64,000 nt of DNA, taken from Porticoccaceae bacterium LTM1. Its GTDB lineage: Bacteria; Pseudomonadota; Gammaproteobacteria; Pseudomonadales; Porticoccaceae. The notes under the pieces were generated by a model that saw only the letters and a program-made list of their open reading frames with translations, searched no databases and was not told the origin of the DNA. Positions 1-9,077 of the stretch are shown here, piece by piece. How positions within the stretch are numbered: the stretch's first letter is position 1; every line of letters begins with the position of its first letter. The translations under genes were made by a program, and so were the position numbers. The stretch is taken from positions 2,058,501 to 2,122,500 of the forward strand of contig CP127080.1 of NCBI GenBank assembly GCA_030252795.1, read 5' to 3'.

Positions 1-168
1 TTGGGTCTCGTTGACCGACTCAATTGACTCGGCCAGCATTTTCCCAAAGTCAGGTTTTTCTGCACCGGCTACTGCACCTGCAGCCTGCGATGATTCAACG
101 CCGCCAGATGCCTGGGTGGCCATCACCCGCATCTGGGCCAGCATTTGATTGACGTCCATATTGCTCAT
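1..168 (-). CDS. fliE: FliE, flagellar hook-basal body protein (N-terminal 56 residues)
   Basis: FliE links the MS ring to the proximal rod of the flagellar basal body and is exported by the flagellar type III system. Only the first 56 codons lie in the window; the gene runs off the left edge. The fragment begins MSNMDVNQMLAQM and contains FGKMLAESIESVNETQ, the usual FliE signature (phenylalanine-glycine, then an amphipathic helix ending in S-V-N-x-T-Q). The ATG is at 166-168, 25 bp after the flrC stop, so it is probably read from the same transcript or from a promoter inside the flrC 3' end; I saw no consensus promoter in the short gap. fliE directly after flrC/fleR matches the Pseudomonas and Vibrio order. 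Confidence 0.85.
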   Translation of the reverse strand, partial: MSNMDVNQMLAQMRVMATQASGGVESSQAAGAVAGAEKPDFGKMLAESIESVNETQ

Positions 169-193
169 AATTCAGTCACTCTCGAATTTCGAA

Positions 194-1567
194 TCAGGCC
201 GGAGCCAGACCCGGAATGGAAACGCCCTGCTCTCGCAGTTTGGCCAGTTTATAACGCAGTGTGCGCGGGCTGATGCCGAGGCGTGCAGCGGCCTCTTTGC
301 GGCGACCGTTTTCCGCTTCCAACGCCTCGATAATCAGCGCTTGTTCGCGGTTTTTCATTTCGTTGCCCAGCTGGCTGCCGCTTTCTTGTTCGACCTGTGC
401 AGCAGCTTGAACAGGGGCTGCCATTACCTGATTAACCGGTGCCGATTCAGCATGTTCAAAGTGCAAATCCTGCGGATGAATTACGTTGCCGACGCAGAGA
501 ATCAGTGCACGCTGTACCACGTTTTCCAGTTCGCGAACATTACCGGGCCAGGCGTATTGGGTCAGCTTCTGCTCGGCCTCGCGGCTGAACTGCATGCCAG
601 AACCGGCCGGTGCGTAACGTTCGACAAAGCTGCGCGCGATTGGCGCAATATCAAACGGACGCTCGCGCAGCGGCGGCAGTTGCAAGGGAAAAACGTTGAG
701 GCGATAAAACAGGTCTTCACGGAAGCGACCTTCGGCCACTTCGTCGCGCAGATTGCGGTTGGTGGTGGCCAGTACGCGCACATCCAGTTTTACCTGCTTC
801 TGACTGCCCAGACGCTCCACTTCGCGCTCCTGTAAAACCCGCAGCAATTTTGCCTGCAGTGACAGATCCATTTCGGAAATTTCATCCAGCAGCAGTGTGC
901 CGCCCTGGGCCTGTTCAAATTTACCGGCGCGGGATTGGTACGCTCCGGTAAATGCACCTTTTTCATAACCGAATAGTACCGACTCCAGCATGCTCTCCGG
1001 AATCGCCGCACAGTTAATGGCAATAAAAGGGTTTTCCTTACGCGGTGACTGGTTATGAATCAGACGGGCAAACACCTCTTTACCCGAACCGGATTCACCA
1101 CTGATCATTACGGTGGCATCGGAATTGGCAACGCGACCTGCCAGTTCCACCAACTGCAAAGTGCGAGGATCTTCCGCTACCAGATCTCCTGCCGGCGTCG
1201 AATTATCGACGATAAAGCGACTGACCATTTCCACCAGCACTTCCGCTTCAAACGGTTTTACCAGATAGTCCGCCGCGCCATCACGCATTGCATCTACGGC
1301 ACGCTCAATACTGCCGTATGCAGTCATCAATACTACCGGCAGTTCAGGCCAGCGGCCTTTAATCTGGCGCAGCAGAGTGTGACCATCCATTGCCGCCATC
1401 TGAACATCGCTGACCACCAATCCAACGCGTTCATTGCGCAGCAGTTCCATCGCCTGCTTGCCGTCACACGCGTGGATCACACTGAATCCGGCAAACTCAA
1501 GGGTGTCGCACAGCGCTTCGCGCAGGGTTGCGTCGTCCTCTACTACCAGTACTCGTGATTTTTTCAT
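194..1567 (-). CDS. flrC: FlrC/FleR, sigma-54-dependent flagellar response regulator
   Basis: NtrC-family activator, 457 residues, of class III flagellar promoters (hook, basal body, filament cap). Domains: receiver at about 4-118 with the acidic pair D11-D12, phosphoacceptor D54, T82 and K104 all present; AAA+ sigma-54 activation domain at about 130-370 with Walker A GESGSGKE, the sigma-54 contact loop GAFTGA and Walker B-type LLLDEISEMD; C-terminal helix-turn-helix around EAAARLGISPRTLRYKLAKL. The complete receiver shows that it is phosphorylated, in contrast to FlrA in this window. It lies 34 bp after flrB, its cognate kinase, and before fliE. Assignment as FlrC rather than another NtrC regulator rests mainly on this context. 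Confidence 0.95.
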   Translation of the reverse strand: MKKSRVLVVEDDATLREALCDTLEFAGFSVIHACDGKQAMELLRNERVGLVVSDVQMAAMDGHTLLRQIKGRWPELPVVLMTAYGSIERAVDAMRDGAADYLVKPFEAEVLVEMVSRFIVDNSTPAGDLVAEDPRTLQLVELAGRVANSDATVMISGESGSGKEVFARLIHNQSPRKENPFIAINCAAIPESMLESVLFGYEKGAFTGAYQSRAGKFEQAQGGTLLLDEISEMDLSLQAKLLRVLQEREVERLGSQKQVKLDVRVLATTNRNLRDEVAEGRFREDLFYRLNVFPLQLPPLRERPFDIAPIARSFVERYAPAGSGMQFSREAEQKLTQYAWPGNVRELENVVQRALILCVGNVIHPQDLHFEHAESAPVNQVMAAPVQAAAQVEQESGSQLGNEMKNREQALIIEALEAENGRRKEAAARLGISPRTLRYKLAKLREQGVSIPGLAPA

Positions 1568-1601
1568 GGCTCAGCCTCTTAATTTTTTTATCCAAAAATT
1601 A

Positions 1602-2885
1602 TTAATTTATGTCGTCAGTCAGTGCTTTTTTCTCAGTATTACCAACTCCCTGACTGACACTATTACTCTGCCGTGCCCACATCCCCGCACCAGGGTCGTC
1701 GGCCATTTTTTCGGCGTGCAGTGGCAAGCTGATGCGAAACTCTGCACCGCCCTCACCATCAATTGCCGGGGCGTCATTTACTTCGATGGTGCCGCCGTGA
1801 GCGCGAATGGTCATCGCGACCACCGCCAGCCCCAACCCTGTACCTTGCACGCGAGTGGTAAAAAACGGATCAAAAATTTTGCTGCGAATAGCACGATCGA
1901 CACCGGGACCGTTATCGCGCAGACATATGGTCAACTGGTTTTCGTCGGTTTTGGCCAGCAGTTCCAGGCAGACGTCTTCGCCCACCACATCAATGGCGTT
2001 GTCTACCAGGTTGAGCAGTGCACTGTGCAGTGCTTCGCGATTGCCCTGCAATTCCACATCCGGTTGCGGAACGGTCAGGCACAGCTGGCCATTTACCGCA
2101 GCGAGTTGTTGCTCAGCGATATCCGCAACGGAATTAAGCAACTCACCAATCGACATTGCCTCGGCACCACAGGCACCGCCGCGCACAAAAGTGAGCATGC
2201 TGTTAACCAGCTGCTCCATATGGCGCAACCGTCCCATCACTTTGTCGCTGATTCGTTCACGATCTGCTGGCGGCAAATCCGCGCGGCTTATTTGCGGCAT
2301 GTATAGAAGTGTGGAGCTGAGTGGGGTACGAATCTGGTGCGCCAGTCGCGCGGCCATTTCGCCCATCGCCGACAGGCGTTCTTCTCGATCCACCCGCGCT
2401 TTCAGTGCCACCATTTCGGTGATGTCGGTGAGCAGAATCACGCGCTCATTCACATCTGGCAATGAGCGCTGGGTAATACTCAGGTGGCGACCATCGCGCA
2501 ATATCAACTCGTGTTCATCGCCTGGAATATCACTGGCGTTGCGGTCGACAATCTCTTTCCAGGGACGTCCAGCCAGTGGAAACCCAAGCATTTCCGCTGC
2601 TTCCGGATTCACTTCGCGAACATGATGGTTGGGATCGAGCACTACTACACCACCGGGTAGTGCGCCCATCAACAATGCCAAACGATTGGCCAGACGTTCT
2701 TTTTCCGCCAGCTCTTTAAGGCGAGCGCTGCGGGCTTCGGTAAGTTCATCGGTGAGTTGAGCGACACGCTCCTGCAGAGCGCGGTAACTGGTATCCAGCT
2801 CATGGGAAACCCGATTAAAAGCTGCAAAAGCTTCTTCGAGTTGCTGCGCTGTCAGTTTGGGTTGATCGCTCATGGTTCTGCTCAT
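1602..2885 (-). CDS. flrB: FlrB/FleS, flagellar sensor histidine kinase
   Basis: Soluble histidine kinase, 427 residues, that phosphorylates FlrC. An N-terminal coiled coil (about 10-70) leads to a PAS-like domain (about 70-165, LMGALPGGVVVLDPNHHV), then the H-box MAARLAHQIRTPLSS with the phosphorylated histidine, then an HATPase domain with N-box LLNLVDNAIDV, DNGPGVD and GTGLGLAV. There are no membrane segments, so it senses a cytoplasmic cue, as FleS does. Start choice: ATG at 2885 is used; a second in-frame ATG at 2873 is possible, and neither has a strong Shine-Dalgarno sequence. A small hairpin lies 5 bases upstream of the first ATG, and a sigma-54 promoter is upstream of that. Confidence 0.94.
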   Translation of the reverse strand: MSRTMSDQPKLTAQQLEEAFAAFNRVSHELDTSYRALQERVAQLTDELTEARSARLKELAEKERLANRLALLMGALPGGVVVLDPNHHVREVNPEAAEMLGFPLAGRPWKEIVDRNASDIPGDEHELILRDGRHLSITQRSLPDVNERVILLTDITEMVALKARVDREERLSAMGEMAARLAHQIRTPLSSTLLYMPQISRADLPPADRERISDKVMGRLRHMEQLVNSMLTFVRGGACGAEAMSIGELLNSVADIAEQQLAAVNGQLCLTVPQPDVELQGNREALHSALLNLVDNAIDVVGEDVCLELLAKTDENQLTICLRDNGPGVDRAIRSKIFDPFFTTRVQGTGLGLAVVAMTIRAHGGTIEVNDAPAIDGEGGAEFRISLPLHAEKMADDPGAGMWARQSNSVSQGVGNTEKKALTDDIN

Positions 2886-2890
2886 TTTGC

Positions 2891-2911
2891 GTTGGCCGAT
2901 TGGCGGCCAAC
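2891..2911 (-). promoter_or_regulatory. Hairpin in the flrB leader
   Basis: Perfect 7-bp arms GTTGGCC / GGCCAAC around a 7-base loop, ending 5 bases before the flrB ATG. It has no T-run, so it is not a normal terminator. It occupies the place where a ribosome binding site should be, and could modulate flrB translation. This is inferred from position only. Confidence 0.4.
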
Positions 2912-2927
2912 TTCACATCACAGAACA

Positions 2928-2943
2928 AGCAATTAGTGTGCCG
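2928..2943 (-). promoter_or_regulatory. Sigma-54 promoter of flrBC
   Basis: On the minus strand it reads CGGCACACTAATTGCT, matching TGGCAC-N5-TTGCW with the obligatory GG and GC separated by exactly 10 bases. The predicted start is near 2917, about 30 bases before the flrB ATG. FlrA-dependent sigma-54 control of flrBC is the known arrangement in Vibrio and Pseudomonas. Confidence 0.8.
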
Positions 2944-2997
2944 AAAAATAAAAACCCATTAAAAACAGAATGTTAGGGATTAGGCAATGGCACCAAG

Positions 2998-4425
2998 TCA
3001 AAAACCTGACGCCATATCCTCTTGAGTAATATCGTACTTGCGGATCTTCTCCACCAGAGTGGTTCTTTGTAACCCCAATAATTTGGCTGCTCGGGCAACA
3101 ACCCAGTCAGAGTCACGCAAAGCCTGGTTGATTAACTCGACTTCCATATTACTGAGATACTCTTTGAGATCCACACCGCTACGAGGCAGGCGAGCACCGC
3201 CACTGGGCAGGAACGGGTCATCATTGATACTGTTATTCGGGGTTTCGACTTCAGCAATTTTTGTTAAGTCGACATCGCGAAGATACTTTTCTGGCAAGTC
3301 CGTATGTTTTACGGTTTTACCCGGGTACAAAATAGCCATGCGCTCAATCAGGTTAGCTAATTCACGAACATTGCCAGGCCAATCGTACTGGGACAAAGCA
3401 GCCATAGCACACTGATTCAAGCCAACCGAGCCACGCCTCTCACCCTCCATACGAGCAACAAATTCCTGAATTAACAGCGGCACATCTTCCGGGCGCTGCT
3501 TAAGGCTTGGCATTTCGATGGGAAATACATTGAGGCGGTAAAACAAATCAACACGGAATTTTCCTTCCGCAACGTGCTCTTCAAGGTTTTGGTGAGTAGC
3601 TGCCAGAATTCGCACATTCGCTTTGATACTTTTGTTGCTGCCTACTCGTTCAAAAGTGCGCTCCTGAAGAACACGCAATAACTTTACCTGCATTGGCAGG
3701 GGCATATCGCCAATTTCGTCCAGGAACAGGGTGCCACCTTCAGCCATTTCGAAGCGCCCCTGGCGTGCACTGATTGCACCGGTAAACGCGCCCTTTTCAT
3801 GGCCGAACAATTCTGACTCCAGCAGCTCTGCGGGGATTGCACCACAATTGACTGGTACGAACGGGCCGTTGCGACGACCAGAGTGGTAATGAATATTGCG
3901 CGCAACCACCTCTTTACCGGTTCCGGACTCGCCAAGTATCAACACATTCGCTTCAGTATTTGCCACCTGTCGAACCAGCTGGCGCACCTGCTGAATTTTA
4001 TCGCTCGAGCCAACCAGGCTTCGAAAAAGATGCAAAGAAGTTTTTTCCTTGACGTGTTTCGGCATTGCCAACGCCATCTCTGCCTGATGCAGGGAATCAA
4101 CAACCTGTTTGTATTGGAGAGGAAAAGTGAGGGTGCCTTTCATGTCATTGTTGAGAGGCTGAGTGACGGCTCCCTGGGCTGAATCCTTCAGCATAAAAAT
4201 TGGGACACCTGGGTAAACACTTCGAAAGTCAGGAACAGAGGCCAGATCTTCCCCGAACATGACTGCCAACAAAGGTGTATCGGAGTCTAATTCGGAGTGC
4301 CAGCTATTGATGCTTTCACACTCAACAACAGGATACTCGAGAAATTCGAGGACTGTTTTGAGGGCACGACTTCGCTCACTCACAGGCTCTATCAAAAGCA
4401 CCTGAGCTTTTTGTTGTACTGACAT
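2998..4425 (-). CDS. flrA: FlrA/FleQ, master sigma-54 flagellar activator
   Basis: Top regulator of the flagellar cascade, 475 residues. The N-terminal receiver-like domain (about 8-115) lacks the phosphoacceptor aspartate: the strand that should carry it reads LLAVMFG. The AAA+ domain has Walker A GESGTGKE at 165-172, GAFTGA, and FLDEIGDMP; the C-terminus has a Fis-type helix-turn-helix around [16 protein letters not shown]. The features that bind c-di-GMP in Pseudomonas FleQ are visible: LFRS at 133-136 and the post-Walker KEVVARN at 171-177, so control by c-di-GMP is likely. It is transcribed separately from flrBC, which have their own promoter 112 bp downstream. Confidence 0.95.
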   Translation of the reverse strand: MSVQQKAQVLLIEPVSERSRALKTVLEFLEYPVVECESINSWHSELDSDTPLLAVMFGEDLASVPDFRSVYPGVPIFMLKDSAQGAVTQPLNNDMKGTLTFPLQYKQVVDSLHQAEMALAMPKHVKEKTSLHLFRSLVGSSDKIQQVRQLVRQVANTEANVLILGESGTGKEVVARNIHYHSGRRNGPFVPVNCGAIPAELLESELFGHEKGAFTGAISARQGRFEMAEGGTLFLDEIGDMPLPMQVKLLRVLQERTFERVGSNKSIKANVRILAATHQNLEEHVAEGKFRVDLFYRLNVFPIEMPSLKQRPEDVPLLIQEFVARMEGERRGSVGLNQCAMAALSQYDWPGNVRELANLIERMAILYPGKTVKHTDLPEKYLRDVDLTKIAEVETPNNSINDDPFLPSGGARLPRSGVDLKEYLSNMEVELINQALRDSDWVVARAAKLLGLQRTTLVEKIRKYDITQEDMASGF

Positions 4426-4783
4426 TGTTGTTAACCCTTGGTGTGGAGCTCCATTTAAAGGGCTCCAAATTTATTCTCTGGTACCAAAGCAATCAAACAT
4501 TGCCACAAATGGCATTGTTCATTGAATTTGGTCCAAATTTTTTTGTTTTACTTCATACAGCCTGAAATTACAGTCTGTTGCACCTTACTTAGGACTTCCG
4601 TGTAACTCTTACTTAAGAGGTAAAGCTGGCGGGTAACTAGCCATTAATTTCCATGCAGGCATTGTAGGGGGGAACTGTTACACGTCAATAATTCGACGTA
4701 GTTCACAGAAAAATAGTGACGGATGTTCTACTTGCGGGGACTTGTGCCAATAAAACGTTATGTCAGACTGTGGATAACTTCAG
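4426..4783 (-). promoter_or_regulatory. Leader/promoter region of flrA
   Basis: 358 bp without a supportable gene. It must contain the flrA promoter, but I could not identify a clear -10/-35 pair or a sigma-54 site. Visible structure: TGGAGC / GCTCCA arms at 4444-4449 and 4462-4467 in the flrA leader, and a short palindrome TGCCA-CAAA-TGGCA at 4501-4514 that could be an operator. Confidence 0.35.
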
Positions 4784-5359
4784 TTATCCCCTGCCAGCGT
4801 GCTGAGCCACGTATCGCCTGTGTTGACGGAACAAAAAGCGGTCCAGGAAGTTCTCAACTCCCACCCCCACCTCATGGAATGAAACAATCACTTTAGGTTC
4901 ACTTTTCTCCTCAATATGAAACACTGTTCCATAAAACTGCAGGGGTGTTGGAATGGATGGATACAAATAGATAGACACCAGTAGCCGCTCATCAGCCTGT
5001 GGCAACCGCCCATCCGACCACTCTACCCCTCGACTGCTGAGGCGTACCGGGACTGCTGCGGGTAAGGATAATTTTTGGCCAAGAAGTTGGCCGGTGAGCT
5101 CTATCAACAGATTTACTTTTAACTCCAGCCGCATCACTTCACCGGCCAGTTCACTGTGATCTTCAGACAGATCCATCGAGTGATCATCAATTGCTGCTGC
5201 GGCCCTCAGCAACCGCTCATTCCGCTCAGCAAGCACGGTACACTGAACCGCATCGGGAAACTGATCCACTACCTGCCAATCCACCACCAGTGGTGCGCTA
5301 TAAACCGTGGCATCGCCAAACAACTTGTCGAGCATGGCATTATATTCAACGGTATTCAT
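4784..5359 (-). CDS. Degenerate PilZ-like protein of the flagellar cluster
   Basis: 191-residue soluble protein. The C-terminal half (about 95-180) looks like a PilZ beta-barrel: VPVRLSSRGVEWSDGR sits where a PilZ domain normally has D-x-S-x-x-G, and FYGTVFHIEE and VSFHEV are typical later strands. The c-di-GMP-binding arginines (RxxxR) are not visible and the aspartate of DxSxxG is replaced, so it probably does not bind c-di-GMP in the usual way. It lies between fliT and flrA, where related gammaproteobacteria often have a PilZ-like gene. The fold assignment is by pattern only; the function is unknown, perhaps in flagellar control. Confidence 0.6.
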   Translation of the reverse strand: MNTVEYNAMLDKLFGDATVYSAPLVVDWQVVDQFPDAVQCTVLAERNERLLRAAAAIDDHSMDLSEDHSELAGEVMRLELKVNLLIELTGQLLGQKLSLPAAVPVRLSSRGVEWSDGRLPQADERLLVSIYLYPSIPTPLQFYGTVFHIEEKSEPKVIVSFHEVGVGVENFLDRFLFRQHRRYVAQHAGRG

Positions 5360-5399
5360 TTCTCAGCTCCCAAACAGAATTCCATAAAAAGTATAATGC

Positions 5400-5726
5400 C
5401 TAACCGGCACTGGCGTAGGCATGCACCGCCGAGCGCCCTTTCTGCAGATTGCGAAATTGACGAGCACTCTCTTCGCGAGCAGTTTGCAACACGGTTGTCA
5501 GTCGCTCATTCAATGCCATTAACTGCTCAATATGGGCTCGCACTCGCGGGGCCTCAGTTGCCGAAACCGGTAAGTCAAAGCAGGCCAGCATATCGGGACG
5601 GCGGCGCTGTTCCAGACTGACAAATTCATCCCACTGGCCGCGATCGGCGCTATCGAGCATCTCCTGGGAAAGGGCAATCACCTGCTCAAGACGACGCTCG
5701 CGAGATTCGATCTGTTCTCTGTTCAT
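5400..5726 (-). CDS. fliT: FliT-like flagellar export chaperone
   Basis: 108-residue, all-helical, charged protein directly after fliS. FliT binds the filament cap FliD and, in enteric bacteria, the master regulator and the export ATPase. The ATG at 5724-5726 is chosen because GGAAAAG precedes it at good spacing; an upstream in-frame start would overlap fliS. Sequence similarity to enteric FliT is weak, so the name rests on size, helical heptad-rich composition (SRERRLEQVIALSQEML, LMALNERLTTVLQTAR) and position after fliD-fliS. Confidence 0.7.
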   Translation of the reverse strand: MNREQIESRERRLEQVIALSQEMLDSADRGQWDEFVSLEQRRRPDMLACFDLPVSATEAPRVRAHIEQLMALNERLTTVLQTAREESARQFRNLQKGRSAVHAYASAG

Positions 5727-5760
5727 TAATTCTTTTCCAGCTCGATTGGGTCTGTTAAAA

Positions 5761-6165
5761 CTATTTGCCACCTTTGTGTCGCATCTCTTCAGGGATCTCA
5801 TCCCAGCCCGATTTCACTTCGCGAATCAGCCCTGCCACTTCATCAAGAATTTCCTGGCTGCTGTTCAGGTTTGCTTTCATCAGTCGACTTTCGATGTAGT
5901 CGTACAAGCTGTGCAGGTTCTGGGTCACTTCGCCACCCACTTCGTGATCAAGACTGGCGCGCAGGCTGTCAACAATGGCAATGGCCTTGCTGATTTTTTC
6001 ACCTTTTAACGACACTTCGTTGCGGTCGATATGGCCTTTTGCTTCGGCTATGCGCTGTAAAGCGCCGTTGAACAACATGGCCACCAACTGATGAGGAGAC
6101 GCATCCATAACCGCACTTTGATTGCCTACATTTCGATACTGCTGAAGAGCACTGTTTGCATTCAT
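5761..6165 (-). CDS. fliS: FliS, flagellin export chaperone
   Basis: 134 residues, the usual FliS length. FliS binds the C-terminal helix of flagellin in the cytosol and prevents premature polymerisation. Diagnostic segments: MNANSALQQYRNV at the start, SPHQLVAMLFNGALQRIAEA, GEKISKAIAIVDSLRASLD, and SLYDYIESRLMKAN. It lies 35 bp after fliD and before fliT, an arrangement found in many flagellar clusters. Confidence 0.96.
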   Translation of the reverse strand: MNANSALQQYRNVGNQSAVMDASPHQLVAMLFNGALQRIAEAKGHIDRNEVSLKGEKISKAIAIVDSLRASLDHEVGGEVTQNLHSLYDYIESRLMKANLNSSQEILDEVAGLIREVKSGWDEIPEEMRHKGGK

Positions 6166-6200
6166 TTTTCTCTGTTCCTGTTATTTATTCTGGTGTGTCG

Positions 6201-8258
6201 TTAACCATCACTGCTGCCGGAATATGCGCCCGGCAATGCGGCAAGTTGCTGGGTTAAAAACTGTTGGGTGCTGGTCGCTTGTGAAATAAGTAAATCCAGC
6301 TGGGTAAACTGTTTGCGATAACGCGCCTCGACCTCTTCCATACGTCGGTCGAGTCGTGCCTTGTCATTGGTAATGCTTTCCAGACGCTGATTAATACTTT
6401 CGGTGCGAGAGTCCAGCGGGCCATCGGCGTCAAGAATTTGCCCAACCAGGGTGTGCAGCTGATCGGCTATACCGCGCGTGAAAGAAACATTGCCCCGGCT
6501 TCCCAGTGCGCCACCAAGTACTTCTATCTGTAAACCTTCAGCATCGGTATCGTCAGCACCAGTGAGCAACTGCCCCACCCCTTTCGCAGCTACACCATTA
6601 ATTGTGCCTTCGACGTTAACGCCATTAACTCCCTCGCCCACGGAAAAACCCAGCGTGGCGGCGGTATTGGTGTCGACTGTGACAAACTCCACCTTGGAAC
6701 TGGAGCCGTATTGGTCGGATTGAATATCAAAACGATTGTTGACGGAGTCGTAGGTAACTGTGACAGCAGTACCCACTTGAGCAAGTGCGCTGGCACCATT
6801 AATTTTCGACTGCAACTCTGCAGCTAACTCTTCACCGGAACTATAGGTGCCCTGTGTCAGGGAAATCCCTTCCGCCAACAAACCGTCGATGCGAATATCA
6901 AAAGTGTCGTTATCAGCGTCGATTACCAGCGAGCTGCCACCAGCAAAGTCGGGCAATACACCAGTGCCACTGTAAGTGCCGCGCGTTGCCAACTGGGTTA
7001 TCTCAACGTCGTAATCACCAACAGCTGTCTCATCCCCGGAACCGACAAATTTAAGCAGCGTATCGCTGGGCTTGCCAACTGCGGCAAACATACCGGCGAT
7101 ATCGTCAAAGTGTTCACCCACCACTTCTACCAACCTGGCATTATCAAATTCCAGTTTTCCGTCACTTTTGGTTTTGATGCCAAAATCGGCAAGTGTCGAG
7201 AATTCATCACTGATGCCAGTAACGGCACTGGTTAGCATCTGCTGCAGCTGGCTGGTGATGGTGCGCTGGGTAGCATCCCCCTGCAGAATGCCACCAAAAC
7301 CATCTTCTTTATTAAAGTTGGCGTGCTGAATCACCACGTCCATAAATTTATTGTAACCTTCAACCAACCCGACAATGGCGGTACGCACGGCCACTTCGTC
7401 GTTGGCCACTTCCAGTGCAACCGGGCTGCCGCTGGTAGTTTTCTTGAGATCCAGGGTAACGCCCTGAATTGCCCCTTCCACTTCATTACTGGGACTACTT
7501 ACTGCCAGGCCATTAATGGTTAACAGAGCATCCTGACCGGCGACGGTCTGGCTCATGTTGGTTGCATTCTGGTTAAACGCCAGCTGTGATAAACCGCTGT
7601 TATCAGTGTCACCACCTTCCAGGTCACTGACCGATATTTCCATGCTGTTGGCAGCACCGCTGTCTTCACTGCTGAACAGCAGGCGGTAGCCGGTACCGTC
7701 ATTAACGATACTGGCTCGCACACCGATGTCGGCATTATTTACTGTGTCGCGAATACCTTCGAGGGTGTTATTGGTAGCGTCGATGGTGATGGTGGCCGAG
7801 GATTTTTTGGCGTTAACGCTAAAACTATTGTAAGTATCAGTGCCGGAGTTGTAGTCGGTAGTACCAAAACGGAAGGTAATCTCACCCAATCCGACGGTAT
7901 CCAATGTGGAGTCAAATGAACCGGAAGCCAGCGACTGTGGCTTGGCCAGTTGGCTCACTTCCATATCGTAAGCACCCACTGCCGCCCCGGCGCTGGCAGT
8001 AAGAGTGGCCACCGTTTCATCGCTGGTGGTGGCTTTCATCTTTTGATAAGTGGTGGGCGAAGTCAGCTTTGACAGTGAGCTTTGAAAGGTGGACAGTGCA
8101 CTTTTCATTGCACCAAAGGCGGTAAGCTGGGCATTGGCCACCAGCTCTTTGCGGTCAAGACGCAGGTCGGCAGCAGAACGCTCGGCCGCCACCAACTGGG
8201 TCACCAGTCCGTTAACGTCGAGTCCCGATCCTAATCCACTAGCGGTAATCGCTGCCAT
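6201..8258 (-). CDS. fliD: FliD, filament cap protein, enlarged
   Basis: Capping protein at the filament tip that folds newly exported flagellin; 685 residues, compared with about 470 in enteric bacteria. The N-terminal FliD domain (SGLGSGLDVNGLVTQLV, 7-23) and the C-terminal domain with the coiled-coil segment (SINQRLESITNDKARLDRRM) are intact. The extra length looks like an internal duplication: VGAYDMEVSQLA at 94-105 and VGDYDVEITQLA at 413-424 begin two similar modules, each followed further on by an I-N-G-x-A segment. The gene has its own sigma-54 promoter upstream and leads into fliS and fliT. Confidence 0.95.
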   Translation of the reverse strand: MAAITASGLGSGLDVNGLVTQLVAAERSAADLRLDRKELVANAQLTAFGAMKSALSTFQSSLSKLTSPTTYQKMKATTSDETVATLTASAGAAVGAYDMEVSQLAKPQSLASGSFDSTLDTVGLGEITFRFGTTDYNSGTDTYNSFSVNAKKSSATITIDATNNTLEGIRDTVNNADIGVRASIVNDGTGYRLLFSSEDSGAANSMEISVSDLEGGDTDNSGLSQLAFNQNATNMSQTVAGQDALLTINGLAVSSPSNEVEGAIQGVTLDLKKTTSGSPVALEVANDEVAVRTAIVGLVEGYNKFMDVVIQHANFNKEDGFGGILQGDATQRTITSQLQQMLTSAVTGISDEFSTLADFGIKTKSDGKLEFDNARLVEVVGEHFDDIAGMFAAVGKPSDTLLKFVGSGDETAVGDYDVEITQLATRGTYSGTGVLPDFAGGSSLVIDADNDTFDIRIDGLLAEGISLTQGTYSSGEELAAELQSKINGASALAQVGTAVTVTYDSVNNRFDIQSDQYGSSSKVEFVTVDTNTAATLGFSVGEGVNGVNVEGTINGVAAKGVGQLLTGADDTDAEGLQIEVLGGALGSRGNVSFTRGIADQLHTLVGQILDADGPLDSRTESINQRLESITNDKARLDRRMEEVEARYRKQFTQLDLLISQATSTQQFLTQQLAALPGAYSGSSDG

Positions 8259-8414
8259 ATTTGCCTCTGTTTTGCATTCTGTTGTGTGTCACTTCCGGTA
8301 TCAAAAATAAAGAAATGACGCTATTCGAATCGCTGTTGCAGCATCTGCTGACCGAAAATATTCGGCTCTAAAAATTCAAATAGTAATAGGGGTTTTTAAC
8401 CCTGACAGACACTA

Positions 8415-8430
8415 AGCAAAGGCGATGCCA
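8415..8430 (-). promoter_or_regulatory. Sigma-54 promoter of fliD
   Basis: The minus strand reads TGGCATCGCCTTTGCT: GG and GC are 10 bases apart, with one change (T for C) in the -24 box TGGCAC. The expected start near 8404 gives a leader of about 146 bases before fliD. Class III sigma-54 control of fliDST is typical. Confidence 0.7.
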
Positions 8431-8461
8431 AGTTTTGAAAAGTTGTAAAAATATCTGAAAA

Positions 8462-8848
8462 TCAGGCTTCGCTTTGCAGCAATAAACCACGCGCCGAGTC
8501 CGGGGTAATCCGTTTGACGATTCTGGACATTTCCAAAACCTCCTCGGAAGGCACCTGGCGCACGACTTCTTGTGTGATTCGGTCTGTTACCGTCATCACC
8601 GTACGGCCACTTTCCTGATCCACTGAAAACTCCAGATCGCGACTCACATTTTGAACAAAATTAGCAATACGATGGACTGCATCATCCACCTGCTCTTCCG
8701 TTGGCGGTTCTTTTGCCTGTTCTGACGGCAACGATTTGCCGCTGTCAGTGGCAACTTGCCGCTCGGTACGAACATTTACAGCGGCAGTATTACTTACCGC
8801 CGACACCAATGCCGGGTCCATGGAACTGAGTTTGGTGATATCCGTCAT
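8462..8848 (-). CDS. flaG: FlaG family protein
   Basis: 128 residues. FlaG proteins are encoded next to polar flagellins and affect filament length; their molecular role is not firmly known. The conserved C-terminal FlaG core is present: VSRDLEFSVDQESGRTVMTV, then ITQEVVRQVPSEEVLEMSRI. The first 60 residues are low-complexity and polar. It lies between the first flagellin gene and fliD; no promoter was found in front of it, so it may be served by read-through from the flagellin. Confidence 0.93.
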   Translation of the reverse strand: MTDITKLSSMDPALVSAVSNTAAVNVRTERQVATDSGKSLPSEQAKEPPTEEQVDDAVHRIANFVQNVSRDLEFSVDQESGRTVMTVTDRITQEVVRQVPSEEVLEMSRIVKRITPDSARGLLLQSEA

Positions 8849-9009
8849 CTTGTTTACCTTTCAGCGATAGCCTGTTGAATATAGGTTGCGATAAATGGCT
8901 TACTTTTTTACCAGTTAACACAATTACCGTTTTCAGCTACTGCTCAGAAATCACGGTGTTGGGGAACTCCAAGCGCCCAAAAATCCTTAGGCTATCCAGA
9001 GGTTCCTAA

Positions 9010-9045
9010 AACCAAAGCGGGAGCAGCCATCGCTGGCCGCCCCCT
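9010..9045 (-). terminator. Probable terminator of flagellin copy 1
   Basis: On the minus strand, 30-60 bases after the flagellin stop, an imperfect GC-rich hairpin (GGGCGGCCAGC / GGCTGCTCCCGC with mismatches) is followed by TTTGGTTTT. It is weaker than the terminators of the other three flagellin genes, so some read-through into flaG is likely. Confidence 0.5.
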
Positions 9046-9077
9046 CGACTTAAATAAAGTCTGTACCAGAGTGCGGC

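Noticed and set aside
169-193. Separate sigma-54 promoter for fliE
   Set aside because: The 25-bp gap and the end of flrC contain no TGGCAC-N5-TTGC match with correct spacing; a promoter further inside flrC cannot be excluded.
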